A DNA stretch of 64,000 bases from an uncultured Lachnospiraceae bacterium (GTDB lineage Bacteria; Bacillota; Clostridia; Lachnospirales; Lachnospiraceae): NCBI GenBank assembly GCA_959022495.1, contig CAUEYX010000010.1:22732-86731 (forward strand), given 5' to 3'. Position 1 is the first letter of the stretch; each line of letters starts with the position of its first letter. Of this stretch, positions 1 to 7,330 are shown in pieces. The notes under the pieces were generated by a model. That model saw nothing but the letters and a program-made list of their open reading frames with translations. It did not search any database and had not been told where the DNA came from. A program made the translations under genes and the position numbers.

Positions 1-812
1 AGTGCGAAGGAATTCGCCAGATACCACGGCGCCCTGCCGCTGCTTATAAATTCTCTTCCATACAGGATCAGTCCACCGGCAGTGCAGACTGCCCACAGGC
101 CTGTGGCGAGCACTCCTGCCGCGGCCAGCCCTTCCAGCCCCTGCCTTCTGGCAGACACCGCGGACGCTCTGGTCCTCTCCGGCAGGCTGCCCCTGCGCAC
201 TCCCATGAGGATATAGCCCATCACATACCCCAGAATGTTCAGGAAAAGGAAAGGAAGATAACGGTAATAAAACGCGTAAGAAGGGGTCCTTCCTGCATTT
301 CCTCTGAAATCAGCCAGCGTCACTTCCGCTTCCTTCCTTGTCTGCATGGCTTCCGCAATTTCCTTTTCCGCATATCCTGCGTCCGCGTAACTTCTGGCCG
401 AGTTCATGAAATTCTGGATCTGCTGTTCCACGTAGTACCCGGAGTACGTCCCCGGCACTGCCGTCACTTTCAGCGTCTCTTCCCCCAGAATACAGTTCTC
501 CATAAATCCCCGGGGAATCCGCACGATATAGTTCACCTTCCTGTAAAACAAAGCCTCCTGAAGGGTCTGCGCATCATCCGGAAGCATCACTACCTCGTTC
601 TTTCTGCCGATGTAATTCATCAGGCTGCCGGCCGCCGCTCCCCGGTCCTCATCAATCATTCCCACCGGCACGCTCTCCGCAGCGAACCCGTCCCCGCTGG
701 TCTCCGCAAATTGCTGGATCAGCATGGTAATTCCGAAAAAAAGCATAAGATACATAAGGACCATCCATATATTTTTCTCTGCAATCCTTAGATAGGCTTT
801 AAATACTGACAT
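1..812 (-). CDS. ABC-2 type exporter permease, C terminus cut by window edge
   Basis: This is the second of two permease subunits of an ABC exporter. The ATG at 812 lies 14 bases inside the 3' end of the upstream permease gene and is preceded by GGAGGG, so the two are probably translationally coupled. About 270 N-terminal residues are visible and the frame stays open to base 1. A hydrophobic segment at about residues 15-33 is followed by roughly 150 hydrophilic residues and then hydrophobic segments near 184-204 and 228-250. This is the layout of ABC-2 permeases with a large outside loop after the first helix. The substrate cannot be told; exporters of this type often move drugs or antimicrobial peptides (family knowledge). 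Confidence 0.8.
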   Translation of the reverse strand, partial: MSVFKAYLRIAEKNIWMVLMYLMLFFGITMLIQQFAETSGDGFAAESVPVGMIDEDRGAAAGSLMNYIGRKNEVVMLPDDAQTLQEALFYRKVNYIVRIPRGFMENCILGEETLKVTAVPGTYSGYYVEQQIQNFMNSARSYADAGYAEKEIAEAMQTRKEAEVTLADFRGNAGRTPSYAFYYRYLPFLFLNILGYVMGYILMGVRRGSLPERTRASAVSARRQGLEGLAAAGVLATGLWAVCTAGGLILYGREFISSGRAPWYLANSFA

Positions 813-1923
813 ACCGTTCCCTCCTTACAATCAGAAATGTACCCGCAGCCAGCACAGCGCATATCACACACAAGACCGCGATATCCTGCGCATAGCGGGC
901 CGGCGCGTCATACACATTGAGGCAGTACAGTGCGTCTGATATCAGCGCCGCGGGATTCAGACGGTTTATAAAGGGCGCGTACTGGTCCACCACATACTTC
1001 ATCTCCGCGTTCATCATCCCCGCCAGAAAACTGCATGTCATAGAGACAGCAAGCATCATGCCGATCTTCACGCCTTCTTTCATCTTCCCGATACTGGTTA
1101 TAAACATCCCCATAACCACGCCAGTTATACTCCCCACGGCCAGGATTGGCAGCATCCCGGCATAATCTCCGGCGAAATCCTGCTTCAGAATATATTTCAT
1201 ATATGCCAGCAGAAGCAGCATATTCACGAAATGAAGCCCAAAGCATACAACCGCCTCCGACAGGATCAGCTTCAGACGGGGTATGGGCCCCGCGCAGCGC
1301 CGCGCCGCCAGGGCTGTCAGATTGGCCTGCATATCCATGGCTGACCCATATCCGAGGAAACAGCCGTACAGACATGCCATCCCGATGAGCGCATAGAAAA
1401 ACTGGGCATTTCCGTTGGTCGTTTCCCCTCCAAGGGAAACCTGTTCCACTGCCGCTGTGTATTCCCGCATCTTCCCTGCCGCTGCAGCCTCCCCTTCCGG
1501 AAAGGCAGCACTGAGATCTTCCATGGTCTGCTTTCCCTCGAAATAGCCCTCAAGGAGCATCTGGAGGATGCTTTCAGGCAGGCCGCTTCCGCCCACGGTA
1601 AGAGAAGGGGATTCCCCGATGTAATAAATACCTGCGGCATCCTGCTTCTCGAGTGCTTCCAGGGCTTCTCCCTCCGTCATTTCCTCCACGCGGATCACCC
1701 CGGTACTGTCTTCCACAGAATGAAGGAACTCTGTAAACGGTTCATCCCGGCTGCCTTCCTTTTCCACCACCGCCACGGGCACAGTCTCAAAATCCGCCTC
1801 ATCCATCTGCCCGATGGCAAAATACATCAAAGTGGCAAGTATGATTGGGAATACAAGCGGCCAGAACACGACACTCGCATTTTTTATCTTTGTCAGGAAA
1901 CTATATTTCATCAAATGCAGCAT
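799..1923 (-). CDS. ABC-2 type exporter permease
   Basis: A 374-residue membrane protein that should form the transmembrane channel with the adjacent permease, driven by the ATPase encoded just upstream. It has one hydrophobic segment at about residues 17-36, a long extracytoplasmic region, and a cluster of about five hydrophobic segments in the C-terminal half (from near residue 172), ending in a basic tail. This matches the ABC2_membrane_3 fold. The gene begins 11 bases after the ATPase stop codon. The neighbouring two-component system on the opposite strand suggests inducible expression in response to an envelope or antimicrobial signal, which is inference. Confidence 0.85.
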   Translation of the reverse strand: MLHLMKYSFLTKIKNASVVFWPLVFPIILATLMYFAIGQMDEADFETVPVAVVEKEGSRDEPFTEFLHSVEDSTGVIRVEEMTEGEALEALEKQDAAGIYYIGESPSLTVGGSGLPESILQMLLEGYFEGKQTMEDLSAAFPEGEAAAAGKMREYTAAVEQVSLGGETTNGNAQFFYALIGMACLYGCFLGYGSAMDMQANLTALAARRCAGPIPRLKLILSEAVVCFGLHFVNMLLLLAYMKYILKQDFAGDYAGMLPILAVGSITGVVMGMFITSIGKMKEGVKIGMMLAVSMTCSFLAGMMNAEMKYVVDQYAPFINRLNPAALISDALYCLNVYDAPARYAQDIAVLCVICAVLAAGTFLIVRRERYVSI

Positions 1924-1934
1924 TTCATTCCCTC

Positions 1935-2864
1935 CTAATCCCGCAGCTGTTTTCCCGTAATCTCAAGGAATACGTCATTGAGCGTAGGCAGCTCAGAAAA
2001 GACTCTTCCAAACGGAATCTCTTTCCGCTGAAGATAATCGAGTATTCTCAGAAGATTATTGTTCGTCCCCGTACACCGTACAGTCAGTATCTGATCTTCG
2101 TACTCTACATCAAAAACATAGGGAAGGCTGCGTATATCTGACAATTCACCCTCTCCCAGCACCACGGCCTCCAGAACCACCGTCTCTCCGGTCTTGATCA
2201 TGCCTTTCAGTTCTTCCTTCGTGCCCACCGCGATACTTCTGCCATGGTCCATGATCGCGATTTTGGTACAGATCTGCTCGATCTCTTCCATATAATGAGA
2301 AGTATAGATAATCGTGGAGCCCTGCCGGTTTAATTCGCAGATTCCCTCCAGCATCTTGTTCCTGCTCTGCGGGTCCACTGCCACGGTAGGTTCATCCAAT
2401 ATAATTAATCTCGGTTTGTGGGCAATGCCGCAGGCAATATTCAGCCTCCTGAGCAGACCGCCGGAGAGTTTTTTCGGATAGGATTTCTGATACTCTTCAA
2501 GCCCCGTAAAACGCAGCGCTTCCTCCACGTTCTCCCTGCGCTCCTTCTTATCTTTTACATACAGCCCGCAGAAATAATCAATGTTATCCCGGACACTGAG
2601 CTCCTCAAATACAGCGACATCCTGCATGACAACCCCGATCTGCCGCTTCACCCGGTAGTTGTCGGGCGCCATCTCCTCCCCCATAATCTGAATGCTGCCC
2701 CTGTCATATTTCAAAAGTCCCAGCATACAGTTAATCGCTGTCGTCTTTCCGGACCCATTGGGCCCCAAAAGGCCGAAGATCTCTCCGTCTTTCACATCCA
2801 GATTGAAATGATCCAGCGCCGTCAGGCTGCCGTAGCGTTTCACAAGGTTTTCTATCTTTACCAT
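1935..2864 (-). CDS. ABC exporter ATP-binding protein
   Basis: ATPase subunit (309 residues) that powers the two ABC-2 permeases encoded downstream. Visible motifs are Walker A GPNGSGKTT (residues 34-42), the Q-loop (VMQDVAVFEE, about 79-88), a signature LSGGLLRR near 133-140, Walker B LIILDEP (153-159) and the H-loop YTSHYMEE near 190. The signature carries Leu where LSGGQ has Gln, common in DrrA/CcmA-like exporter ATPases. The C-terminal 90 residues form the extra domain usual in this family. It is the first gene of a three-gene minus-strand operon and is divergent from the histidine kinase gene. Confidence 0.9.
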   Translation of the reverse strand: MVKIENLVKRYGSLTALDHFNLDVKDGEIFGLLGPNGSGKTTAINCMLGLLKYDRGSIQIMGEEMAPDNYRVKRQIGVVMQDVAVFEELSVRDNIDYFCGLYVKDKKERRENVEEALRFTGLEEYQKSYPKKLSGGLLRRLNIACGIAHKPRLIILDEPTVAVDPQSRNKMLEGICELNRQGSTIIYTSHYMEEIEQICTKIAIMDHGRSIAVGTKEELKGMIKTGETVVLEAVVLGEGELSDIRSLPYVFDVEYEDQILTVRCTGTNNNLLRILDYLQRKEIPFGRVFSELPTLNDVFLEITGKQLRD

Positions 2865-2947
2865 TTCCTGCCTTCCTCTCTGCAGATCCTTGTCCTGTCC
2901 GGCTTTTGTGCGTCCTCCGAGGAGATCTGCGCTCTCTTTTGCATCTT

Positions 2948-3012
2948 ATCATACTCCATCCACGGTGTCTCCTGTAGTGTCCACTGTCATTCTCACGGAT
3001 GACAAATGTCAT
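2948..3012 (-). promoter_or_regulatory. Candidate operator and promoter of the ABC exporter operon
   Basis: A perfect palindrome, ATGACA-AA-TGTCAT, lies at 2999-3012, and a further TGTCAT at 2985-2990 forms a second inverted pair with its left half. Downstream on the minus strand a TATGAT -10-like hexamer (2948-2953) has no good -35 match. A weak promoter with paired boxes about 50-65 bases upstream of the probable start site fits activation by the neighbouring NarL-type response regulator. Binding is inferred only. Confidence 0.4.
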
Positions 3013-3029
3013 GATCTGCACTGTTTCCT

Positions 3030-3058
3030 TTGTCCTTCTTTTCTTTTTCGTCTATAAT
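3030..3058 (+). promoter_or_regulatory. Sigma-A type promoter of the kinase-regulator-debranching operon
   Basis: TTGTCC at 3030-3035 and TATAAT at 3053-3058 are separated by 17 bases. The predicted start site is about 45 bases upstream of the kinase ATG at 3111, which has AAGGAAGG as its ribosome binding site. Confidence 0.6.
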
Positions 3059-3110
3059 AGGGTGCAGATGAATGATTGAATGAATCGAAAGGAACGGTTT
3101 AAGGAAGGTT

Positions 3111-4232
3111 ATGAAAACACTGCTGAACCTGGCTTCGGTCATGCTTCTGTGCATGTTCTCCCTTTTTTTCATAGAGCCTGGCTTCGGGTTTGTATTGGCA
3201 TTTTTGTGCGCGGTCATCCTCTGCTGTACAGTCAGCGGAGCGGAAAACAACACTGCCTTTTCCTTTTTATGCCTCTGTTTCTTCGCCGCCGCCATCCTGG
3301 CGCCGCCGTTCTTTTTCTTTTATCCCGCGGCAGTCTGCTGTCTGTTCTCACGCAGATGTTACAGGACAGCCGCAGCAGGATGTGCCCTGTTTCTCGTGGG
3401 AGCCGCAGCGGGAGGTTTCCCGAAGCTGCTTCTGTGTCTGGACCTGCTGGGATTCTTTACAGCCTTTCTTCTCACACGCAGGACATGGGAGGCGGAACAA
3501 CTCAGCGCGCGCCTGAAATGCACGCAGGATGACAGCACGGAGCGGGACCTCCTTCTGACACAGAAAAACCGCTCCATTCTGGAAAAACAGGATTACGAAA
3601 TCTACACCGCCACTTTAAGAGAGCGAAATCGGATTGCCCGGGAAATCCATGACAACGTAGGCCACCTGCTCTCCCGTTCCATCCTGCTGACCGGCGCTGT
3701 CAGGGCGCTCAATGAGAACGTGACTCTCACCCCGGCCCTTGATTCCCTGGACTGCACGTTAAACTCGGCAATGGACAGTATCCGCGCCAGCGTTCATGAT
3801 CTGAAGGATGAGTCTGTGAACCTTGACGAGGCTGTCCGGGCACTGATAAAAGATTTTACGTTCTGTCCCGTCCATTATCTCTATGACGCCGGCCAAAACG
3901 TGCCAAGAGATATAAAATACAGCTTTATCAGTATTGTGAAAGAAGCCCTTGCCAATGTCATGCGCCACAGCAATGCCACCCAGGTCTCCATCACACTGCG
4001 TGAGCATCCCGCCATGTACCAGCTGTGCGTGGAAGACAATGGTACAACAGCTGGCAGGGCTCCTGGACCGGAAGCGGGCAGTTTTGACCCTTTGAACGGC
4101 TTTTGTGCCGAACGCGGCATGGGGCTTGCCAATATGAAAGAACGCACCGCGAAGCTGGGAGGATTCTTTCACATTCTCAGGGAGAATGGTTTTAAGATCC
4201 TGATTACAATTCCAAAGGAGACAATCATATGA
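3111..4232 (+). CDS. Sensor histidine kinase, NarL/DesK type (HisKA_3)
   Basis: Membrane-bound sensor kinase of 373 residues that should phosphorylate the response regulator encoded immediately downstream. The first 120 residues are strongly hydrophobic (several membrane segments) with no large outside domain, so the signal is probably sensed within the membrane. A coiled region leads to the HisKA_3 dimerisation domain with the phospho-acceptor His180 in REIHDNVGH. The ATP-binding domain shows an N box (KEALANVMRHS), a G1-like VEDNG and a G2-like GMGLANMKER. Its stop overlaps the regulator start by four bases (ATGA). The divergent ABC exporter operon is the likely target (inference from layout). 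Confidence 0.9.
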   Translation: MKTLLNLASVMLLCMFSLFFIEPGFGFVLAFLCAVILCCTVSGAENNTAFSFLCLCFFAAAILAPPFFFFYPAAVCCLFSRRCYRTAAAGCALFLVGAAAGGFPKLLLCLDLLGFFTAFLLTRRTWEAEQLSARLKCTQDDSTERDLLLTQKNRSILEKQDYEIYTATLRERNRIAREIHDNVGHLLSRSILLTGAVRALNENVTLTPALDSLDCTLNSAMDSIRASVHDLKDESVNLDEAVRALIKDFTFCPVHYLYDAGQNVPRDIKYSFISIVKEALANVMRHSNATQVSITLREHPAMYQLCVEDNGTTAGRAPGPEAGSFDPLNGFCAERGMGLANMKERTAKLGGFFHILRENGFKILITIPKETII

Positions 4233-4864
4233 AACTGATCCTCATTGACGACGATTCCCTTGTCGTAAGCGCCCTGAAAATGCTTTTAGAAGCGCAGCCG
4301 GATTTTGAGGTGACCGCGGCTGCGGACGACGGAAGCGCAGCCCTGTCCCTTTACCGGGAACACCGCCCTGATGTCCTCCTCATGGATATACGGATGAAGG
4401 AGACTGACGGACTGGAGGCCGCGTCCGCCGTGCTGTCCGAGTTTCCCGACGCGCGCATCCTCCTGCTCACTACATTTTCAGATGATGAATATATTGTAAA
4501 AGCGCTCCGGCTGGGGGCAAAAGGATACCTGTTAAAGCAGGATTACCAGAACATCGCCCCCGCCGTACGCGCGGTATTTTCCGGTCAGACCGTTTTTGGT
4601 GACAAGATTACCGCCCGCATCCCCGTTCTGATGGCAAATCAGTGCTCTCCCTTTGACTACGCGGCCTGCGGCATCAGCGAACGGGAACTGGAGGTGATCC
4701 GGCTGACCGCGGAAGGCTTAAGTAACCGGGAGATCGCCTCCCGCCTGTATTTAAGTGAAGGAACTGTGAGAAACTATCTGAGCAGTATTCTGGATAAACT
4801 GAACCTGCGCGACCGCACACAGCTGGCAGTATTCTATCTGAAAAGACAAGGAGGCATACTATGA
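4229..4864 (+). CDS. Response regulator, NarL/LuxR family
   Basis: DNA-binding partner of the histidine kinase upstream (211 residues). The receiver domain (about 1-120) has the acidic pocket IDDDS at 6-10, phospho-acceptor Asp53 in LLMDIRMK and the conserved Lys in KGYLLK. The C-terminal LuxR-type helix-turn-helix is clear around residues 148-205 (SERELEVIRL, LSNREIASRLYLSEGTVRNY). The kinase stop and regulator start overlap by four bases, and the regulator stop overlaps the debranching-enzyme start by four bases. A palindrome at 2999-3012 ahead of the ABC operon is a plausible binding site. Confidence 0.93.
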   Translation: MKLILIDDDSLVVSALKMLLEAQPDFEVTAAADDGSAALSLYREHRPDVLLMDIRMKETDGLEAASAVLSEFPDARILLLTTFSDDEYIVKALRLGAKGYLLKQDYQNIAPAVRAVFSGQTVFGDKITARIPVLMANQCSPFDYAACGISERELEVIRLTAEGLSNREIASRLYLSEGTVRNYLSSILDKLNLRDRTQLAVFYLKRQGGIL

Positions 4865-6999
4865 CAATGCATGCAGCAGACATGGTGATCGTCTCGGCAC
4901 AGCAGCTAAAGCCCATCGACACCATCGCCGGATTCCAGGTGCGTCCCGGATTCTTCCGTGACTTCGGCGCGACAATCATCCCGGGCGGAGTGAATTTCAC
5001 CGTGCAGTCCCACGGGGCAGATTCCATCGAGCTCCTTCTCTTTCACCGTGGATCGCAGGAGCCTTTCGCGGAGCTGAAATTCCCGGACAACTACAGGATC
5101 GGGTTCGTCTATTCCATGATCGTATTCGGGCTTGATATAGAGGAATTTGAATACGCGTACCGTGTGGACGGTCCTTACGATGAAAAAAAGGGGCTCCGGT
5201 TCGACCGGACCAAACTCCTTCTTGATCCCTACGCCCGGGCTGTCACAGGGCAGAGCCGCTGGGGCCATAAAAACAATTCCCAGCACGCGTACCGGGCCCG
5301 GGTCGTACGGTCAAATTTTGACTGGGGAAAAGAGAAAAGCAGCCAGATCCCCATGGAGGATCTCGTGATCTATGAAATGCACGTCCGGGGATTTACCAAG
5401 GATTCTTCATCCGGCGCGGCCTGTCCCGGGACTTTCCACGCGGTAAAAGAAAAGATCCCCTACCTGAAGAAGCTGGGCGTCAACGCCGTGGAACTGATGC
5501 CCATCTTTGAGTTTGATGAAATGCGGGATGCCCGTCTGATTGACGAAAACCAGCTTCTCGACTACTGGGGGTATAACCCGGTGAGCTTCTTCGCCCCGAA
5601 CACGAGCTACTGCTCTTCCCTGGAATACAACCGGGAAGGGCTGGAACTAAAAAACATGATCAAAGAGCTGCACGACAACGGGATCGAGGTGATTCTTGAT
5701 GTTGTATTCAACCACACGGCAGAGGGAAATGAGCTGGGGCCCTGCTTCTCATTTAAAGGTTTTGATAACAATATCTATTATATGCTCAACCCGGAAGGGA
5801 AATACTATAATTTCAGCGGATGCGGGAACACGCTGAACTGCAGCCATCCCGTTGTACAGGAGATGATCCTGGACTGCCTGCGTTACTGGGTGATCGAATA
5901 CAGGGTGGACGGATTCCGCTTTGACCTGGCCTCCATCCTCGGGCGGAATGAGGACGGCGTTCCCATGAACCAGCCCCCTCTCCTGCGCAACCTGGCTTTT
6001 GACTCTATCCTTGGCAATGTAAAATTGATCGCAGAGGCCTGGGATGCCGGCGGACTCTATCAGGTTGGTTCTTTCCCCTCCTGGAAACGGTGGGCGGAAT
6101 GGAACGGACGCTACCGCGACGACATGCGCTGCTTCCTCAAAGGGGACGCGGGCATGGCGCAGACTGCGGCCCAGCGCATGATCGGTTCCCCTGATCTCTA
6201 TGACCCGGTATACCGGGGCGGCAATGCCTCCGTTAATTTCCTCACCTGCCACGACGGCTTCACCTTGTATGATCTGTACAGTTACAACCAGAAGCACAAC
6301 GAGGCAAACGGCTGGGACAACACGGACGGCTGCGATGACAATAACAGCTGGAACTGCGGGGCGGAAGGCAGTACAGACGATGCGGGCATCCTGGCCCTGC
6401 GTATGAAAATGATCAAAAACGCCTGCGCTGTCCTCATGTGCAGCCGAGGGACGCCCATGTTCCTCTCCGGAGACGAGTTCGGCGACACTCGTTACGGGAA
6501 CAACAACCCTTACTGCCAGGACAACGAGATATCCTGGCTGGATTGGTCACTGCTGAAACGCAGGGAAAACCGGGAGCTGTTCGAATTTTTCCGCTATATG
6601 ATTTCCTTCCGGAAGGATCATCCTTCGATTCGGAAAGACCTGGAGCCCAGCTACATCGGGTTCCCGTCAATGAGCATTCACGGACTCACCCCCTGGGAGC
6701 CGAAAGCCCCGGAAAGCGCTCACGCCGCCTGCGTCCTCTTCGCCGGATACGACGATAACAGCGGCCGGGAAGACCTCGTATATGTGGCGGTCAACTCCCA
6801 CTGGCACGCCGCGGAAATGACGCTCCCGGACCTGCCGGAGGGCTATGTGTGGAAGATCGCGGTCAATACCGGGGACCCCAGGCAGCAGACTTTCAGCCGG
6901 GAAGAAATGCCGAAGGCAGGGAAAAAGCTGCTGCTCGGAGAGCGGTCGGTGATTGTGTTTACGGGGATCAATCTGGATTTGTGGGGGAGACGACTTTGA
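4861..6999 (+). CDS. glgX: Glycogen debranching enzyme / isoamylase-type GH13 hydrolase
   Basis: Cytoplasmic alpha-1,6-glucosidase-type enzyme of 712 residues that should remove branches from glycogen or limit dextrins; no signal peptide is seen. An N-terminal CBM48-like domain (about 20-150) precedes a GH13 barrel with the usual conserved regions: DVVFNH, nucleophile Asp in DGFRFDLAS, acid Glu in LIAEAWD and the third Asp in FLTCHDGFTL. The ATG at 4861 has AAGGAGG seven bases upstream and overlaps the regulator stop by four bases, an unusual coupling for a glycogen gene. Its last 10 or so codons lie inside the palindromic element at 6970-7330, so the C-terminal tail may derive from that element. 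The substrate range (isoamylase or pullulanase-like) is not decided. Confidence 0.88.
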   Translation: MTMHAADMVIVSAQQLKPIDTIAGFQVRPGFFRDFGATIIPGGVNFTVQSHGADSIELLLFHRGSQEPFAELKFPDNYRIGFVYSMIVFGLDIEEFEYAYRVDGPYDEKKGLRFDRTKLLLDPYARAVTGQSRWGHKNNSQHAYRARVVRSNFDWGKEKSSQIPMEDLVIYEMHVRGFTKDSSSGAACPGTFHAVKEKIPYLKKLGVNAVELMPIFEFDEMRDARLIDENQLLDYWGYNPVSFFAPNTSYCSSLEYNREGLELKNMIKELHDNGIEVILDVVFNHTAEGNELGPCFSFKGFDNNIYYMLNPEGKYYNFSGCGNTLNCSHPVVQEMILDCLRYWVIEYRVDGFRFDLASILGRNEDGVPMNQPPLLRNLAFDSILGNVKLIAEAWDAGGLYQVGSFPSWKRWAEWNGRYRDDMRCFLKGDAGMAQTAAQRMIGSPDLYDPVYRGGNASVNFLTCHDGFTLYDLYSYNQKHNEANGWDNTDGCDDNNSWNCGAEGSTDDAGILALRMKMIKNACAVLMCSRGTPMFLSGDEFGDTRYGNNNPYCQDNEISWLDWSLLKRRENRELFEFFRYMISFRKDHPSIRKDLEPSYIGFPSMSIHGLTPWEPKAPESAHAACVLFAGYDDNSGREDLVYVAVNSHWHAAEMTLPDLPEGYVWKIAVNTGDPRQQTFSREEMPKAGKKLLLGERSVIVFTGINLDLWGRRL

Positions 7000-7330
7000 A
7001 AGAATGAGTCCGAAAACAGCGGAGCGTCTTTTCGAACGCCTTTCTGCGCGGGAGTGTGGGTGGCTGAGGTGACTTCGGAATGGACCTTAGAAAAATAGAA
7101 ATCCGGTGACATGCGTTGAAATTGGCAGAGAGATTGTTTGAGGCAGAGCCGAGTTGCTCTCTGCCAATTTCTGCTTTTAGCATGTTGCCGGATTTCGTTA
7201 TTTTTCTTGTTCCGTGGAGCGGAACCGAAGCCACCCACACTCCCGCGCAGAATACGTCTTCGATAATCCGCTCCAAAGTTTTCGTCTGATTTGCCGCTGC
7301 CCACACGAGTCACCCCGGCAAATTCAGATT
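6970..7330. repeat. Long nested palindromic element between convergent genes
   Basis: About 361 bases that can fold on itself almost end to end. Nested inverted pairs are: 6970-6981 with 7319-7330 (11 of 12), 7044-7065 with 7229-7250 (22 of 22), 7098-7114 with 7180-7196 (15 of 17) and 7119-7132 with 7157-7170 (14 of 14). The left end covers the last codons of the debranching gene and the right end abuts the stop codon of the hydrogenase gene. It has no credible protein of its own. Parts recur at 63636-63665 and 63949-64000, so it is a dispersed element, possibly MITE-like; it may also end both converging transcripts. Confidence 0.8.

Noticed and set aside
6968..7313. Open frames within the palindromic element ending SPTNPD
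   Set aside because: Both frames arise from the inverted repeats, lack ribosome sites and do not resemble known proteins; the same ending occurs at 63637 from the shared DNA.
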